Notes: generated from the letters alone by a model not told the origin. Positions 1 through 8,400 are shown, counted from the stretch's first letter. The stretch is 64,000 nucleotides of DNA from Nitrospirota bacterium (GCA_002737345.1 NSIK01000010.1:1014-65013), one strand, 5' to 3'. Program-made: numbers and translations.

Positions 1-686
1 GAAAAGAACGCGCCGCCGTCGTAGCCGACTTCATTCGTCAGCCGCCTGGCTCTCGACCCGTCAAGACTCATCGCATAAATATCCAGGTCCCCGTCCTTGA
101 CGGAGGTCCAGACGATCGTCTTCCCGTCGGGTGAGACCGTTGCTTCCGCATCGTAGCCAGGTGCGAAGGTCAGCCGCTGCATTTCCTGACCATCGAGGCG
201 CACGGCATAGAGGTCATAATCGTCCAAGGCCCAGCGGGAGGTTTCCTTCGGCGTGAGCGGACAATTCGGCCCGACGGCATAGGTCGAGGAATAGAGCACG
301 CGGCGATCGCCAGGGAAAAAGAATCCGCCGGTCGCGACCCCTGTGCCGGTGCTCACCAATCGCACGGTCGCACTCTCCAGATCCATCACGTATATCTGAT
401 AGCAGGCCAACTTTTTATCGGTCGGCGAGCTCGTGGCCGCGTAGGTATCTTTCATCCAATTGTTCGTGGATTGGAACACCAGCTTGTTCCCGCTGAAGGA
501 AAAGTAGGCTTCGGTATTTTGCCGGCCCACCGTCAGCTGGCGAATGTTCGTCAAATGCCGCTCGGCCTGGTGCGCAGGCACTGATCGGGCTTTCAACGCA
601 GGGCTCTCCGACCACCCCTGCTGCTCACAGAGCAACAGACCGATCAGTCCGATCAGGCACCACTTACCGAAGGGGATGACTGACAT
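1..686 (-). CDS. Exported TolB-like beta-propeller protein, N-terminal part (C-terminus outside window)
   Basis: The frame is open from an ATG at 684-686 to the window edge, about 228 codons, and is missing from the ORF track because it has no stop here. The start has a clear GGAGGA ribosome site. The first residues (MSVIPFGKWCLIGLIGLLLC) form a signal or lipoprotein-like segment, so the product is probably exported. The body carries WD40-like/PD40 blades: 'VSPDGKTIVWTS', 'DLDIYAMSLDGS' and 'LYAVRLDGQ' match the usual xSPDGxxIxF and DxxIYxMxxDG pattern of TolB-type propellers. Such proteins usually bind partners in the periplasm; the ligand here is unknown. No neighbour on the left is visible. 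Confidence 0.8.
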   Translation of the reverse strand, partial: MSVIPFGKWCLIGLIGLLLCEQQGWSESPALKARSVPAHQAERHLTNIRQLTVGRQNTEAYFSFSGNKLVFQSTNNWMKDTYAATSSPTDKKLACYQIYVMDLESATVRLVSTGTGVATGGFFFPGDRRVLYSSTYAVGPNCPLTPKETSRWALDDYDLYAVRLDGQEMQRLTFAPGYDAEATVSPDGKTIVWTSVKDGDLDIYAMSLDGSRARRLTNEVGYDGGAFF

Positions 687-1053
687 CGAGACGCTCCTCC
701 GTGCGATCGCTTGTAAATGGCGACTCTGCACAAGCCGCCGCCTTCCCGCAATGTTTGGCCAGAATCGGTTGAATCTTCGAACGGGACTCGGGACGGCTCA
801 ATACTAGCATCGAACCTTCCCGGGGGACAGCTCATCGTGAGCCGGCGAAACAATCGTGGCTCTCTCCCCAAAAGGTTTCTGCTGCCCCTGCGCCTCGAGG
901 CGAGAGTCCAGGCCCCCTCACGGCGAGAGAGAGCTCGGCTCATCCGTGCAGGCCGTCCAACACGAGCGCCGCGAGCGCTACACTTACAGTCCTATCACTC
1001 TCCCTCGTGCATTGCTCACCGTTTTTCAGCTGGCGGAATTTTTCAGTATTCCG
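687..1053. other. Intergenic region without a supported gene
   Basis: About 370 bases lie between ftsY and the propeller gene, both on the minus strand. The ORFs listed here (653-943 minus, 717-1169 plus) have arginine/serine-rich translations typical of GC-rich noncoding sequence and no ribosome site. An inverted repeat (GCGGAAT...ATTCCGC, 1033-1054) sits right after the ftsY stop and may be a transcript-end hairpin, but no T-run follows. The promoter of the propeller gene should lie here; I found no convincing pair of hexamers. Confidence 0.5.
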
Positions 1054-1992
1054 CTAGACGAAGGATGAGGCCGAGGTGCCAAGCAACGCATCGACAAAAG
1101 CTTCGCTCTGAAAATCCTGGATATCTTCGGCGGACTCCCCGACTCCGATCAGCCGCACGGGCAGCTTGAGTTCCTCGGCAATCGCGACGACGATCCCACC
1201 GCGAGCGGTGCCGTCAAGCTTCGTCAGGACCAAGCCGGTGACGCCAACCGTCTGATGGAATTGACGGGCTTGCGCCAGCGCATTCTGCCCGACCGTCGCG
1301 TCCAGCACGAGGAGCACTTCATGCGGCGCACCGGGGCATTCCTGCGCGATGACGCGCGTGATCTTGCGGAGTTCTTCCATGAGGTTCGATTTCGTATGGA
1401 GCCGGCCAGCCGTATCGATGAGGACCACATCCACCTGCCTGGCCTTCGCTGCGGCGATTCCGTCGAATGCGACTGCGGCCGGGTCCGAGCCATGGCGGTG
1501 GCGAATCACGTCGACGCCGACCCGGTCGGCCCAGACTTGCAATTGATCGATGGCAGCTGCGCGAAAGGTATCGGCTGCCACCAACAAGGGCACTTTCCCT
1601 GCCTGCACGAGCCGTTGCGCGATCTTGGCGATCGTCGTGGTCTTGCCCACCCCGTTGACCCCCACAGCCAGGATGACGAAGGGCTTAGGGCCTTTGGCCA
1701 GTAGGGCCTCCAACGACAGACCCTGCACCGGCGTCAGCACATCCAACAACGTGTCCCGCAATGTCTGCTGCACCAGGCCTGCCTGCGAGGCATCGGTCCC
1801 TTGCAACTGTTTCTTGAGACGCTCCATCACGCGCGCGACAACGCGGGCGCCGAGATCGGAGGCGATGAGGGCTTCTTCGAATTCTTCCAGGAGGGCAGGA
1901 TCGGCCGCGCGGCGCAGCAGACGATCTAAGGACCCGCGCACGACATCGCGTGTTTTGGTCAGCCCCTCGCTCAGTCGCTGCAACCATCCCAT
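1054..1992 (-). CDS. ftsY: Signal recognition particle receptor FtsY
   Basis: SRP receptor GTPase that docks ribosome-SRP complexes at the inner membrane for co-translational insertion. The 312-residue protein has the N helical bundle (about 1-95) and the NG GTPase domain: P-loop GVNGVGKTTT near residue 112, DTAGRLHT (G3), and TKLDGTARGG (G4). It lacks the long acidic A domain of the E. coli protein, as many non-enteric FtsY do, so the membrane contact is probably the amphipathic start MGWLQRLSEGL. It is the last gene of a minus-strand run phoH-ybeY-ftsY, four bases after ybeY. Confidence 0.97.
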   Translation of the reverse strand: MGWLQRLSEGLTKTRDVVRGSLDRLLRRAADPALLEEFEEALIASDLGARVVARVMERLKKQLQGTDASQAGLVQQTLRDTLLDVLTPVQGLSLEALLAKGPKPFVILAVGVNGVGKTTTIAKIAQRLVQAGKVPLLVAADTFRAAAIDQLQVWADRVGVDVIRHRHGSDPAAVAFDGIAAAKARQVDVVLIDTAGRLHTKSNLMEELRKITRVIAQECPGAPHEVLLVLDATVGQNALAQARQFHQTVGVTGLVLTKLDGTARGGIVVAIAEELKLPVRLIGVGESAEDIQDFQSEAFVDALLGTSASSFV

Positions 1993-1996
1993 AGAT

Positions 1997-2449
1997 CTAC
2001 GCGCGCCTCTTTCGAGTTACGCGTGTCGGTCGCGGCCCGATCGCGCGGAGAATCATCCGTTCACGGCGCTGCATCCGTCGCGCTTCCTGCTCGCTCCGCT
2101 CATGGTCGTAGCCGCAGAGATGCAAAATGCCATGGACCAATAACACCGTAAGCTCTTCATCCAGCGATCGCCCGCCCTCTTTCGCTTGGCGAACTGCCGT
2201 CGGCACGGCAATCACCACATCGCCCAGCAGTCCGGGGGAAGCATGGGGCGCCTCCCTCATGGCAAAGGCCAACACGTCGGTCGTGCGATCCTTCGCCCGA
2301 TACCGATGATTGAGGCTCTTCATTCGCTGATCGCCTACAAGCAAAATCCCCAGCTCAGCCGTCGATTCCCCGACAGAGGAAAGAATCGCCCGCGCCTGCC
2401 GATCCAGGCGAGCCTGGTCGAAGGTCACACGCCGAATCTGAATCTGCAT
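1997..2449 (-). CDS. ybeY: Endoribonuclease YbeY (rRNA maturation)
   Basis: Metal-dependent endoribonuclease for 16S rRNA 3'-end maturation and ribosome quality control. The signature HGILHLCGYDH supplies the three zinc-binding histidines. The ORF track starts at a TTG (2479) inside phoH. I prefer ATG 2449 (MQIQIRRVTF), giving 150 residues, close to the family length. A GTG at 2461 that overlaps the phoH stop (TAGTG) is also possible and would couple the two genes. phoH-ybeY is a widely conserved pair, which supports the assignment. Confidence 0.95.
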   Translation of the reverse strand: MQIQIRRVTFDQARLDRQARAILSSVGESTAELGILLVGDQRMKSLNHRYRAKDRTTDVLAFAMREAPHASPGLLGDVVIAVPTAVRQAKEGGRSLDEELTVLLVHGILHLCGYDHERSEQEARRMQRRERMILRAIGPRPTRVTRKRRA

Positions 2450-2460
2450 ATGGACCGGCA

Positions 2461-3513
2461 CTAATGAGCCTGGCCCCAAGAATCCGTTTGCGATGAGGAG
2501 GGGGAAGCAGGCTTTGGCGGTTTGCCGTGAGACGGCATGCGCCGTCCCGACGCGTTGGAAGACTGCGCGGAACCCTGATGCTGATCGTAGGCCTTGATAA
2601 TGTCCTGCACCAATTTATGACGAACGACATCGCGCTCATCGAAGTAGACAAATTCGATCCCTGCGACGTCGCGCAGAATCTCCCGCACCTCGATCAGGCC
2701 CGAGACCCGTTCTGGCGGGAGATCCACCTGAGTGATATCGCCGGTAACGACCACCTTGGAATGGAACCCGAGTCTCGTGAGAAACATCTTCATTTGTTCT
2801 GCGGTCGCATTTTGCGCTTCATCGAGAATGACGAACGAATCGTTCAAGGTGCGCCCGCGCATAAAGCCGAGCGGCGCGATTTCTATGTCGCCCCGCTCGA
2901 TTGCGCGCGTCGCCCGCTCCATATCCATCATGTCAAACAGCGCGTCGTACAAGGGGCGGAGATAAGGATTTATCTTGGCGTACATATCGCCCGGCAAAAA
3001 TCCGAGCTTCTCTCCCGCTTCAACCGCCGGCCGCGCGAGAATGATGCGGCTCACTTCTTTCTTCATCAAGGCGCTCACCGCCATCGCCATCGCCAGGTAG
3101 GTCTTGCCTGTGCCAGCCGGACCGATGCCGATCACGATGTCGTGCGTCTCGATCGCTTCGATATAAGCTTTTTGCGTCGGAGTTTTCGGCGCAACGAATC
3201 GTTTTTTCGTGACGATGGCGGCGGATCGAGACAGGAGTTCCTTGATCGGAGCTTCAGAACTATGCCGGAGCGCGCTCAAAACGTGGGTAATGTCATCCGA
3301 TTGGAGCACCATCCCGTCGTTAGCCAAAGAGGCTAATTCTGTAATGATACGTTCGGCATGGCGCGTGGCGTCTGGCGTACCGTCGAGGGTGAGTTCTTCC
3401 CCGCGCGCCGAGAGGCGCACGCCAAGACCGTCTTCGATCAGCTTGAGGTGCTGATCGTGGTGACCAAATAGGACGGCGGTGTTGGTGCCTTCTGGTAATT
3501 TAAGTTTGCGCAC
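2461..3513 (-). CDS. phoH: PhoH-like ATPase
   Basis: PhoH/PhoL-type P-loop ATPase of 350 residues, linked in many bacteria to RNA metabolism with YbeY. It shows an N-terminal KH-like/RNA-binding part (about 1-110), Walker A GPAGTGKTYLA near residue 133, and Walker B FVILDEAQNATAEQMK. The start is a GTG (3511-3513). The C-terminal tail is Ser/Pro/Lys-rich and probably disordered. It is the first gene of the phoH-ybeY-ftsY operon and has a predicted promoter 40 bases upstream. The precise substrate is unknown for the family. Confidence 0.95.
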   Translation of the reverse strand: MRKLKLPEGTNTAVLFGHHDQHLKLIEDGLGVRLSARGEELTLDGTPDATRHAERIITELASLANDGMVLQSDDITHVLSALRHSSEAPIKELLSRSAAIVTKKRFVAPKTPTQKAYIEAIETHDIVIGIGPAGTGKTYLAMAMAVSALMKKEVSRIILARPAVEAGEKLGFLPGDMYAKINPYLRPLYDALFDMMDMERATRAIERGDIEIAPLGFMRGRTLNDSFVILDEAQNATAEQMKMFLTRLGFHSKVVVTGDITQVDLPPERVSGLIEVREILRDVAGIEFVYFDERDVVRHKLVQDIIKAYDQHQGSAQSSNASGRRMPSHGKPPKPASPSSSQTDSWGQAH

Positions 3514-3553
3514 GCGTAATGAGTGGGGGCCTCTCGTTAATACGAATGTCTCT

Positions 3554-3583
3554 ATTCTAACAAGCCGGGGAAAGCGGTGGCAA
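3554..3583 (-). promoter_or_regulatory. Predicted sigma70-type promoter of phoH-ybeY-ftsY
   Basis: On the minus strand, TTGCCA (3578-3583), an 18-base spacer, then TAGAAT (3554-3559). It lies 40 bases before the phoH GTG. The -10 hexamer matches those of the ferredoxin and alaC promoters in this window. Sequence match only. Confidence 0.55.
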
Positions 3584-3652
3584 GGGGCTTAGGCCCCCTC
3601 GACTTTCGATGTGGTCTGCACTAAGTAGTTGCGCCGTCCCAATATCCTGCGG

Positions 3653-3682
3653 TTTACTTCCATGGCAAGCGTCTCTTATAAT
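3653..3682 (+). promoter_or_regulatory. Predicted promoter of the LuxR-type regulator
   Basis: TTTACT (3653-3658), an 18-base spacer and a perfect TATAAT (3677-3682), 91 bases before the chosen ATG. It lies inside the upstream extension of the track ORF, which supports the shorter gene start. Confidence 0.5.
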
Positions 3683-3773
3683 TCGCGTGTGTTCAGCAAG
3701 GGTTTATCCTTGCGAGGCATTCCAGCAAGTTTATTATGCGGCGATAGGTCGCCCGTCAAAGGAGCATGTAGCA

Positions 3774-4082
3774 ATGGCACGAACTGCACCGACTGCGAAG
3801 CCGAAGCCGAAAGCAAAAGCCAAAACGAAAGCCAGCCATTCCTGGACGAAGGTCGCTCCGCCACCCCGCAAGAAGCGGCCTGAATCACTGACGAGCCGGG
3901 AGCAGGAGATCCTCGAACTGATCTGGGCCGGGTTTAAGAATAAAGAAGTTGGAGAGAGGCTCAAGATCAGCGTCAAAACCGTCGAGGCGCATCGGGCCAA
4001 TATGATGAAAAAGATGCGGGTGTCGAACACCGCTCAGCTGCTGAAGACGGCAATCCAGGACGGAACGATCAAGATTCGGTAG
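3774..4082 (+). CDS. Small LuxR-family DNA-binding protein with Lys/Pro-rich tail
   Basis: Start chosen at ATG 3774 (AAAGGAG upstream), giving 102 residues; the 55 extra codons in the track cross a likely promoter. Residues about 42-95 form a complete LuxR/FixJ (GerE) helix-turn-helix: 'SLTSREQEILELIWAGFKNK', then VKTVEAHRANMMKKM. There is no receiver or ligand domain. Instead the first 40 residues are a basic repeat (AKPKPKAKAKTKA...), like a histone-H1 tail. The protein probably binds DNA constitutively or through partners. It is transcribed alone, facing rlmB, whose 3' end overlaps it by 14 bases. Targets cannot be read from the sequence. Confidence 0.85.
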   Translation: MARTAPTAKPKPKAKAKTKASHSWTKVAPPPRKKRPESLTSREQEILELIWAGFKNKEVGERLKISVKTVEAHRANMMKKMRVSNTAQLLKTAIQDGTIKIR

Positions 4083-4959
4083 GCTTCACCGCCGGCGCTG
4101 CGATTCTGCGGCGCTGGCGGACCGCTTCAAACAGAGTAACGGCTGCGGCAGCCGAGACATTGAGCGACTGCACCTTCCCCAACATCGGAATTCTGATCCG
4201 GTCGTCGCAGGCCCCCAGCACACCGGGACGAATCCCTTCTCCCTCTCCTCCCAAGACCAGCGCAATCGGCCCGGTCATGTCGATGTCGGTGTGGAGCTTC
4301 TCCGCCTGCGGATCGACGCCATAGACCCAGAGGCCGTCCTCTTTCAAATCCTGAATCAGACGGATCAGATTAGCCACACAGCCAACATGGATGTGATCAA
4401 TCGCCCCGGCTGAGACCTTTGCCACCACCGGCGTCAGACCGACGGCACGACGTTCCGGAATAAAGACCCCATGGACGCCAGCCGCTTCAGCCGTCCGCAA
4501 GACCGCGCCAAAATTGTGCGGGTCTTCGACTCCGTCGAGAAGCACCAGGAAAGGCTTCTCGCCTCGCGTCTTCGCCAGGCCGAGAATATCCTCCGTCGTG
4601 CTGAACGACTTGGCCGCAATGTAGGCGATGACGCCTTGATGATTCCCGGTCGGCACCAATCGCGCAAAAGCCGGAGGGGGCTCGATATGAACGGGGACTC
4701 GCTTGACCTTCGCCAGCTGCACGAGATCGGCAAATTGCCGATCGGTTCGCATCAGGATCAGCCGCTGCAATGGCCGCGTGCCGGCGCGCAAAGCCTCGCG
4801 CACCGCATGCAGCCCGTAGATCAGATCCGGAGGACTATCGCTTCCAGCGGCTGGTGCCGTCGGGCTTATCTTCAATGACGATACCGCGGGCGGCGAGGAA
4901 ATGACGAATCTCGTCGGCCTTCTTGAAATCTTTCTGTTTCCTGGCTTCATTTCGTTCAA
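4069..4959 (-). CDS. rlmB: SpoU/TrmH-family rRNA ribose 2'-O-methyltransferase (RlmB-like)
   Basis: SPOUT methyltransferase, probably forming Gm2251 in 23S rRNA. An N-terminal substrate-binding domain (YGLHAVREAL...) is followed by the SPOUT domain with 'LLDGVEDPHNFGAVLRTAEA' (motif 1), LVLGGEGEGIRPGV (motif 2) and IPMLGKVQSLNVSAAAAV (motif 3), which build the knotted SAM site. The start is uncertain: the track uses TTG 4959, ATG 4950 is possible, and TTG 4875 would shorten the overlap with cysS. With the longest form, 125 bases overlap cysS in another frame. The family match is firm; the exact nucleotide target is by analogy. Confidence 0.9.
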   Translation of the reverse strand: MNEMKPGNRKISRRPTRFVISSPPAVSSLKISPTAPAAGSDSPPDLIYGLHAVREALRAGTRPLQRLILMRTDRQFADLVQLAKVKRVPVHIEPPPAFARLVPTGNHQGVIAYIAAKSFSTTEDILGLAKTRGEKPFLVLLDGVEDPHNFGAVLRTAEAAGVHGVFIPERRAVGLTPVVAKVSAGAIDHIHVGCVANLIRLIQDLKEDGLWVYGVDPQAEKLHTDIDMTGPIALVLGGEGEGIRPGVLGACDDRIRIPMLGKVQSLNVSAAAAVTLFEAVRQRRRIAAPAVKPTES

Positions 4960-6286
4960 CCAACTTACTTTCTATGTCATGGTCCGCCAGAACAGCCTGC
5001 GAGCCGTCCCTGCCCGATAAAACACCTGGTGCAAGTTTAAACTGCCATGTCTCCAATTGAAACAGGCCGAGCACCGCTCCCAGCGAGCGGAAAGCCGTAC
5101 GGGCCAACTTCCGTTTCTCGGGTGAAAGGCCCTGCTCCAGAAACTTATTCACATCACTGCGGAGCTTTTGAAGCGTAGCCAGCGCCATTGGCGTATTGAC
5201 ATCGTCGTCCATCGCCTGCCGGAAGGCCTCCTGTGCGCGATCGATCCCAGAAGCCAACTCCGACTCACCCGCGGCACGATCTCCCACCTCGTGCAGGCGC
5301 TGAAAGAGATCGTAGAATCCGTCCAAGGCCTGCTTCGCTTCCTTGATCGCGCGATCGGAAAAATCGAGCGGGCCTCGATATTGGGTCGCGAGCAGAAAAT
5401 ACCGCAGCATCTCTCCGGTAATATCTTCCGGCCACTCAGACTTTTCAAAGATCTCGCGGATCGTGAAGAAGTTCCCCAAAGACTTGGACATCTTCTCCTG
5501 ATTGATCTGCACAAATCCGTTATGAATCCAGTAGCGCGCAAATTCTTTCCCGGTGGCCCCGCAGGACTGGGCGATTTCATTCTCATGATGGGGGAAAATG
5601 AGATCCATCCCTCCGCCGTGAATATCGAAGGTCTCCCCCAAATGGCGCATTGCCATGGCGGAACATTCGATATGCCAGCCTGGACGCCCTGGCCCCCAGA
5701 GACTCTCCCATGACGGCTCACCAGGCTTACTGCTCTTCCAGAGGGCAAAATCCATCGGATGGCGCTTCCGTTCATCCACATCCACTCGCGCGCCTGCCTG
5801 CAGATCTTCGAGCTTCCGTTTTGAGAGGCGCCCATAGTCCCGATATTTTTCGACTTGGAAATAGACATCCCCTGCGACTGGATAGGCGAGACCCTTCTGA
5901 ATCAGCGTACCGACCAACGCAATGATCTCGGCCATATGCTCTGTGGCTTTTGGCTCATGCGTTGCCCGTCTGACCCCGAGCTTCCCCATGTCCTGGTAGT
6001 AGGCTTCGATAAACTCTGCCGTGATCGTCTCACAGGAGACGCCCCGTTCATTCGCCCGCTTGATGATCTTGTCATCCACATCGGTGAAGTTCTTGACGAA
6101 TTCAACCTGGTAGCCGCTGAACTCCAGATACCGCCGAAGCACGTCGAATACGAGCGCGCTCCGCGCATGACCGATATGGCAATAGTCGTAGACCGTCACG
6201 CCGCAGACATACATCCTGACGTGCTTTGGCTGGAGCGACTGGAACAGCTCTTTTTTCCCGGTCAGCGTGTTGTAGAGCGAGAGCAT
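4835..6286 (-). CDS. cysS: Cysteinyl-tRNA synthetase
   Basis: Class I aminoacyl-tRNA synthetase charging tRNA-Cys. The 483-residue protein has the zinc-binding/active-site start YVCGVTVYDYCHIGHARSA (HIGH), the second zinc region 'GWHIECSAMAMRHLGETFDI', and the KMSKSLGNFFTIRE motif. The C-terminal part is the DALR-type anticodon helical domain. Length is normal. It follows the DedA gene by six bases and runs into rlmB, so it belongs to a surE-dedA-cysS-rlmB transcription unit. Confidence 0.97.
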   Translation of the reverse strand: MLSLYNTLTGKKELFQSLQPKHVRMYVCGVTVYDYCHIGHARSALVFDVLRRYLEFSGYQVEFVKNFTDVDDKIIKRANERGVSCETITAEFIEAYYQDMGKLGVRRATHEPKATEHMAEIIALVGTLIQKGLAYPVAGDVYFQVEKYRDYGRLSKRKLEDLQAGARVDVDERKRHPMDFALWKSSKPGEPSWESLWGPGRPGWHIECSAMAMRHLGETFDIHGGGMDLIFPHHENEIAQSCGATGKEFARYWIHNGFVQINQEKMSKSLGNFFTIREIFEKSEWPEDITGEMLRYFLLATQYRGPLDFSDRAIKEAKQALDGFYDLFQRLHEVGDRAAGESELASGIDRAQEAFRQAMDDDVNTPMALATLQKLRSDVNKFLEQGLSPEKRKLARTAFRSLGAVLGLFQLETWQFKLAPGVLSGRDGSQAVLADHDIESKLVERNEARKQKDFKKADEIRHFLAARGIVIEDKPDGTSRWKR

Positions 6287-6292
6287 GGACGG

Positions 6293-6931
6293 TTACAGCT
6301 CCGGATTCACGGGGCGCTTCGGCCAATGCGACCAGAGAAAATAGCCCAATCCAAAGGCCAAGCTCAAGCCGATCACGACGTCGAACTGATGGAAATAGTC
6401 GCGCAGGTGCTCCCACTTTTCTCCCATTTTCAGGCCGATATAGGCCAGGAGATAACACCAGGGCAGAGCACCGAGAAAAGTGAAGAGGATGAACCGATAG
6501 ATATTCATGCCGGCAATGCCGGCTGGCAATGAAATGAAAGTCCGGACGACCGGAAGCATTCGGCCGAAAAAGACCGCCGCCTCTCCATACTTGGCAAACC
6601 AGGAATCCGCCGTCGCCATATCTGTTGGCGACACCAGCATATAGGGCCCGTATCGTTCGACGAAGGGCCGGCCGCCCCAAACACCAGCATAATAGGCCGC
6701 AATCGACCCAGCGACGTTTCCAATTGCGCCGGCCAAGGTCACTCCCAGCATCGTGAACTGGCCCGACGATACGAGATAGCCGGCGAAGGGCATGATGATC
6801 TCGCTGGGCAAGGGGATACAGGCGCTTTCAATGGCCATGGTCACGAAGATGCCGGTGTAGCCGAATGTCGAAATCATCGACACGATAAATCGGCTCAGCT
6901 CCGTAATGAGGGCTTCGATCAGGTTGCCCAC
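6293..6931 (-). CDS. DedA/VTT-domain inner-membrane protein
   Basis: DedA-family (SNARE-associated/VTT) membrane protein of 212 residues. The signature region is visible: 'ESACIPLPSEIIMPFAGYLV', then GAIGNVAGSIAAYYAGVWGGRPFVERYG, and FGRMLPVVRTFISLPAGIAGM with the conserved arginine pair. Four to five hydrophobic segments span the protein, including two re-entrant-type helices. Members are thought to act as proton-dependent lipid or undecaprenyl-phosphate translocases; the substrate of this one is unknown. It is five bases after surE. Confidence 0.92.
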   Translation of the reverse strand: MGNLIEALITELSRFIVSMISTFGYTGIFVTMAIESACIPLPSEIIMPFAGYLVSSGQFTMLGVTLAGAIGNVAGSIAAYYAGVWGGRPFVERYGPYMLVSPTDMATADSWFAKYGEAAVFFGRMLPVVRTFISLPAGIAGMNIYRFILFTFLGALPWCYLLAYIGLKMGEKWEHLRDYFHQFDVVIGLSLAFGLGYFLWSHWPKRPVNPEL

Positions 6932-6936
6932 AGACC

Positions 6937-7725
6937 CTAGCTCCTCTTCTTACCCTTGGGCTTCGCCGCCGTAGCAGGCCGACGTCCCATTTCCCATTTG
7001 CGGAATCGCTCCAACGCGCGGTGATTCGTCGTATCAAGATGAACAGGCGTAAGCGAGACGGCCCCCTGCTCCAACGCCTCGTGGTCCGCATCCTTGCTCC
7101 GGCTCCAGGACACTCTGGTTCCGGCAAGCCAATAGTAGGCCCTCCCACGGGGATCGACCTTCTCAGTGATCGGATTATCGAACCGCCTGCGGCTGAGACA
7201 GGTCACGCGCACGCCCGTGATAGCTGAGAAGGGCCGATCAGGGATATTCAAATTGACCAATGTTTCGTCCGGCAAACCATCTTTCAGAATCAATCGAGCC
7301 ATCCGAACGGCGTAGCGGGCACCCGCGTCGAAATGAAACCGCTCCTGCCCCTCCTGCGAGACAGCCATGGAGGGAATACCGAGAATCGTCCCTTCCATCG
7401 CAGCCGACACGGTGCCGGAATATAAAACGTCGTCGCCGAGATTGACGCCTTTATTGATACCGGACACGAGGAGATCTGGCGGCGCAGGCAAAAGCTTCAG
7501 CACGGCCAAATTCACACAATCAACCGGTGTGCCGCTCACGGCATAGATCCGCTTCCCCAACTTCTGCACGCGCAGTGGTTTATGGAGCGTCACCGAATGG
7601 GCCGCGGCGGTCCGCTCGCGATCTGGCGCCACGACCCAGACCTCGCCGACTTTGGCTAAGGCCTTGGCCAGCGCCGTCAAGCCAGGCGAAAGAACCCCGT
7701 CATCGTTGGTCACTAAAATGCGCAT
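6937..7725 (-). CDS. surE: 5'/3'-nucleotidase SurE
   Basis: Survival protein SurE, a metal-dependent nucleoside monophosphate phosphatase. I start at ATG 7725 (MRILVTNDDGVLSPG), because the NDDG metal site must sit at the very N-terminus. The extra 53 codons in the track run through a terminator and tRNA-Pro. The 262 residues include the SGIN(K)GxNxGxDVxYSGTVSAAMEG signature ('SGINKGVNLGDDVLYSGTVS'). The C-terminus is basic (KPKGKKRS). First gene of the surE-dedA-cysS-rlmB set. Confidence 0.95.
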   Translation of the reverse strand: MRILVTNDDGVLSPGLTALAKALAKVGEVWVVAPDRERTAAAHSVTLHKPLRVQKLGKRIYAVSGTPVDCVNLAVLKLLPAPPDLLVSGINKGVNLGDDVLYSGTVSAAMEGTILGIPSMAVSQEGQERFHFDAGARYAVRMARLILKDGLPDETLVNLNIPDRPFSAITGVRVTCLSRRRFDNPITEKVDPRGRAYYWLAGTRVSWSRSKDADHEALEQGAVSLTPVHLDTTNHRALERFRKWEMGRRPATAAKPKGKKRS

Positions 7726-7729
7726 CAGT

Positions 7730-7766
7730 CTTTCAGAAACAAAAAGAGCTGCCGGCGGCAGCTCTC
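7730..7766 (-). terminator. Intrinsic terminator after tRNA-Pro
   Basis: On the minus strand GAGCTGCC and GGCAGCTC pair around a three-base loop, followed by TTTTTGTTT. It sits between tRNA-Pro and surE, so the tRNA transcript should end here and surE needs its own start signal or read-through. Confidence 0.8.
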
Positions 7767-7839
7767 TGTTGTAATGCTGAGTGCTGGAAACCGAGTCCGC
7801 GGCTATCCTGTTCGTCTCAGTCCTCAGCGCTCTGTGTTT

Positions 7840-7916
7840 TGGTCGGGGCGAGCCGATTTGAACGGCCGACCACTCGCACCCCAAGCGAGTACGCTACCGG
7901 GCTGCGCCACGCCCCG
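7840..7916 (-). tRNA. tRNA-Pro (anticodon GGG), CCA encoded
   Basis: Read on the minus strand, the 77-base cloverleaf has a seven-pair acceptor stem (CGGGGCG with CGCCCCG), discriminator A and encoded CCA (7840-7842). The anticodon arm is CTCGC-TTGGGGT-GCGAG, giving GGG, and the T-arm contains TTCAAAT. C1 with A73 fits prokaryotic tRNA-Pro. It lies between a MerR regulator gene and a strong terminator. Confidence 0.95.
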
Positions 7917-8013
7917 ACACGCTCTATTCACTTTCACTACCCGTACATTGTCTCTCTGGAGGGGCCCGGAATGCAACCGGCCAGGAGACAAGGAATCCGG
8001 ACCGTCGCAGGGC

Positions 8014-8358
8014 TTAATAGGATTCCAGGATTTTGAGAATCGCCTGGAGATTCCCCCGCAGTTTCTGCGCCAGTTCTTTGGGGCGGATCCGTTGGCTCGC
8101 TACCCGCCCGCGCCTGGCCCAATAACGCTTAACGCCTGCAAGGGTATGGCCCTCTTCGTACAGCATCCGCTTGATTTCCAACACTGTTTCGATTTCACGC
8201 CTGACATAAAGCCGCTGATTCCCACGACTTTTCTTGGGCTTGAGAAACGGGAATTCTGATTCCCAGAATCGCAGCACATATGCCGGCAGCTTGACGATCT
8301 GGCCCACTTCGCCGATTTTGTAGAAAACCTTGCTGCCCAGCCTGGGCTCGTTCCCCAT
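8014..8358 (-). CDS. MerR-family transcriptional regulator
   Basis: Small MerR-type regulator of 114 residues. The winged helix-turn-helix is visible as 'KVFYKIGEVGQIVKLPAYVL', RFWESEFPFLKP and RGNQRLYVRREIETVLEIKRML, followed by a short dimer helix. There are no metal-binding cysteines, so it is not a metal sensor of the classic kind. It follows ihfA at 42 bases; an ihfA-merR pair is common beside pheT in many bacteria, and its target is usually unknown. Confidence 0.9.
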   Translation of the reverse strand: MGNEPRLGSKVFYKIGEVGQIVKLPAYVLRFWESEFPFLKPKKSRGNQRLYVRREIETVLEIKRMLYEEGHTLAGVKRYWARRGRVASQRIRPKELAQKLRGNLQAILKILESY

Positions 8359-8400
8359 GACCCATCCTCGTGGTAAGATCAGTTGAGGTGAGTCAACGTC

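Noticed and set aside
717-1169. 150-residue plus-strand ORF before and over the ftsY end
   Set aside because: Arg/Ser/Pro-rich, no ribosome site, overlaps the ftsY C-terminus antisense.
3609-3773. 55-codon N-terminal extension of the LuxR-type gene
   Set aside because: Contains a predicted promoter with perfect TATAAT; a good ribosome site lies before the later ATG.
7726-7884. N-terminal extension of SurE in the ORF track
   Set aside because: Crosses the tRNA terminator and the tRNA itself; SurE must begin near NDDG.
7774-8259. 161-residue plus-strand ORF
   Set aside because: Passes through tRNA-Pro and antisense to merR.
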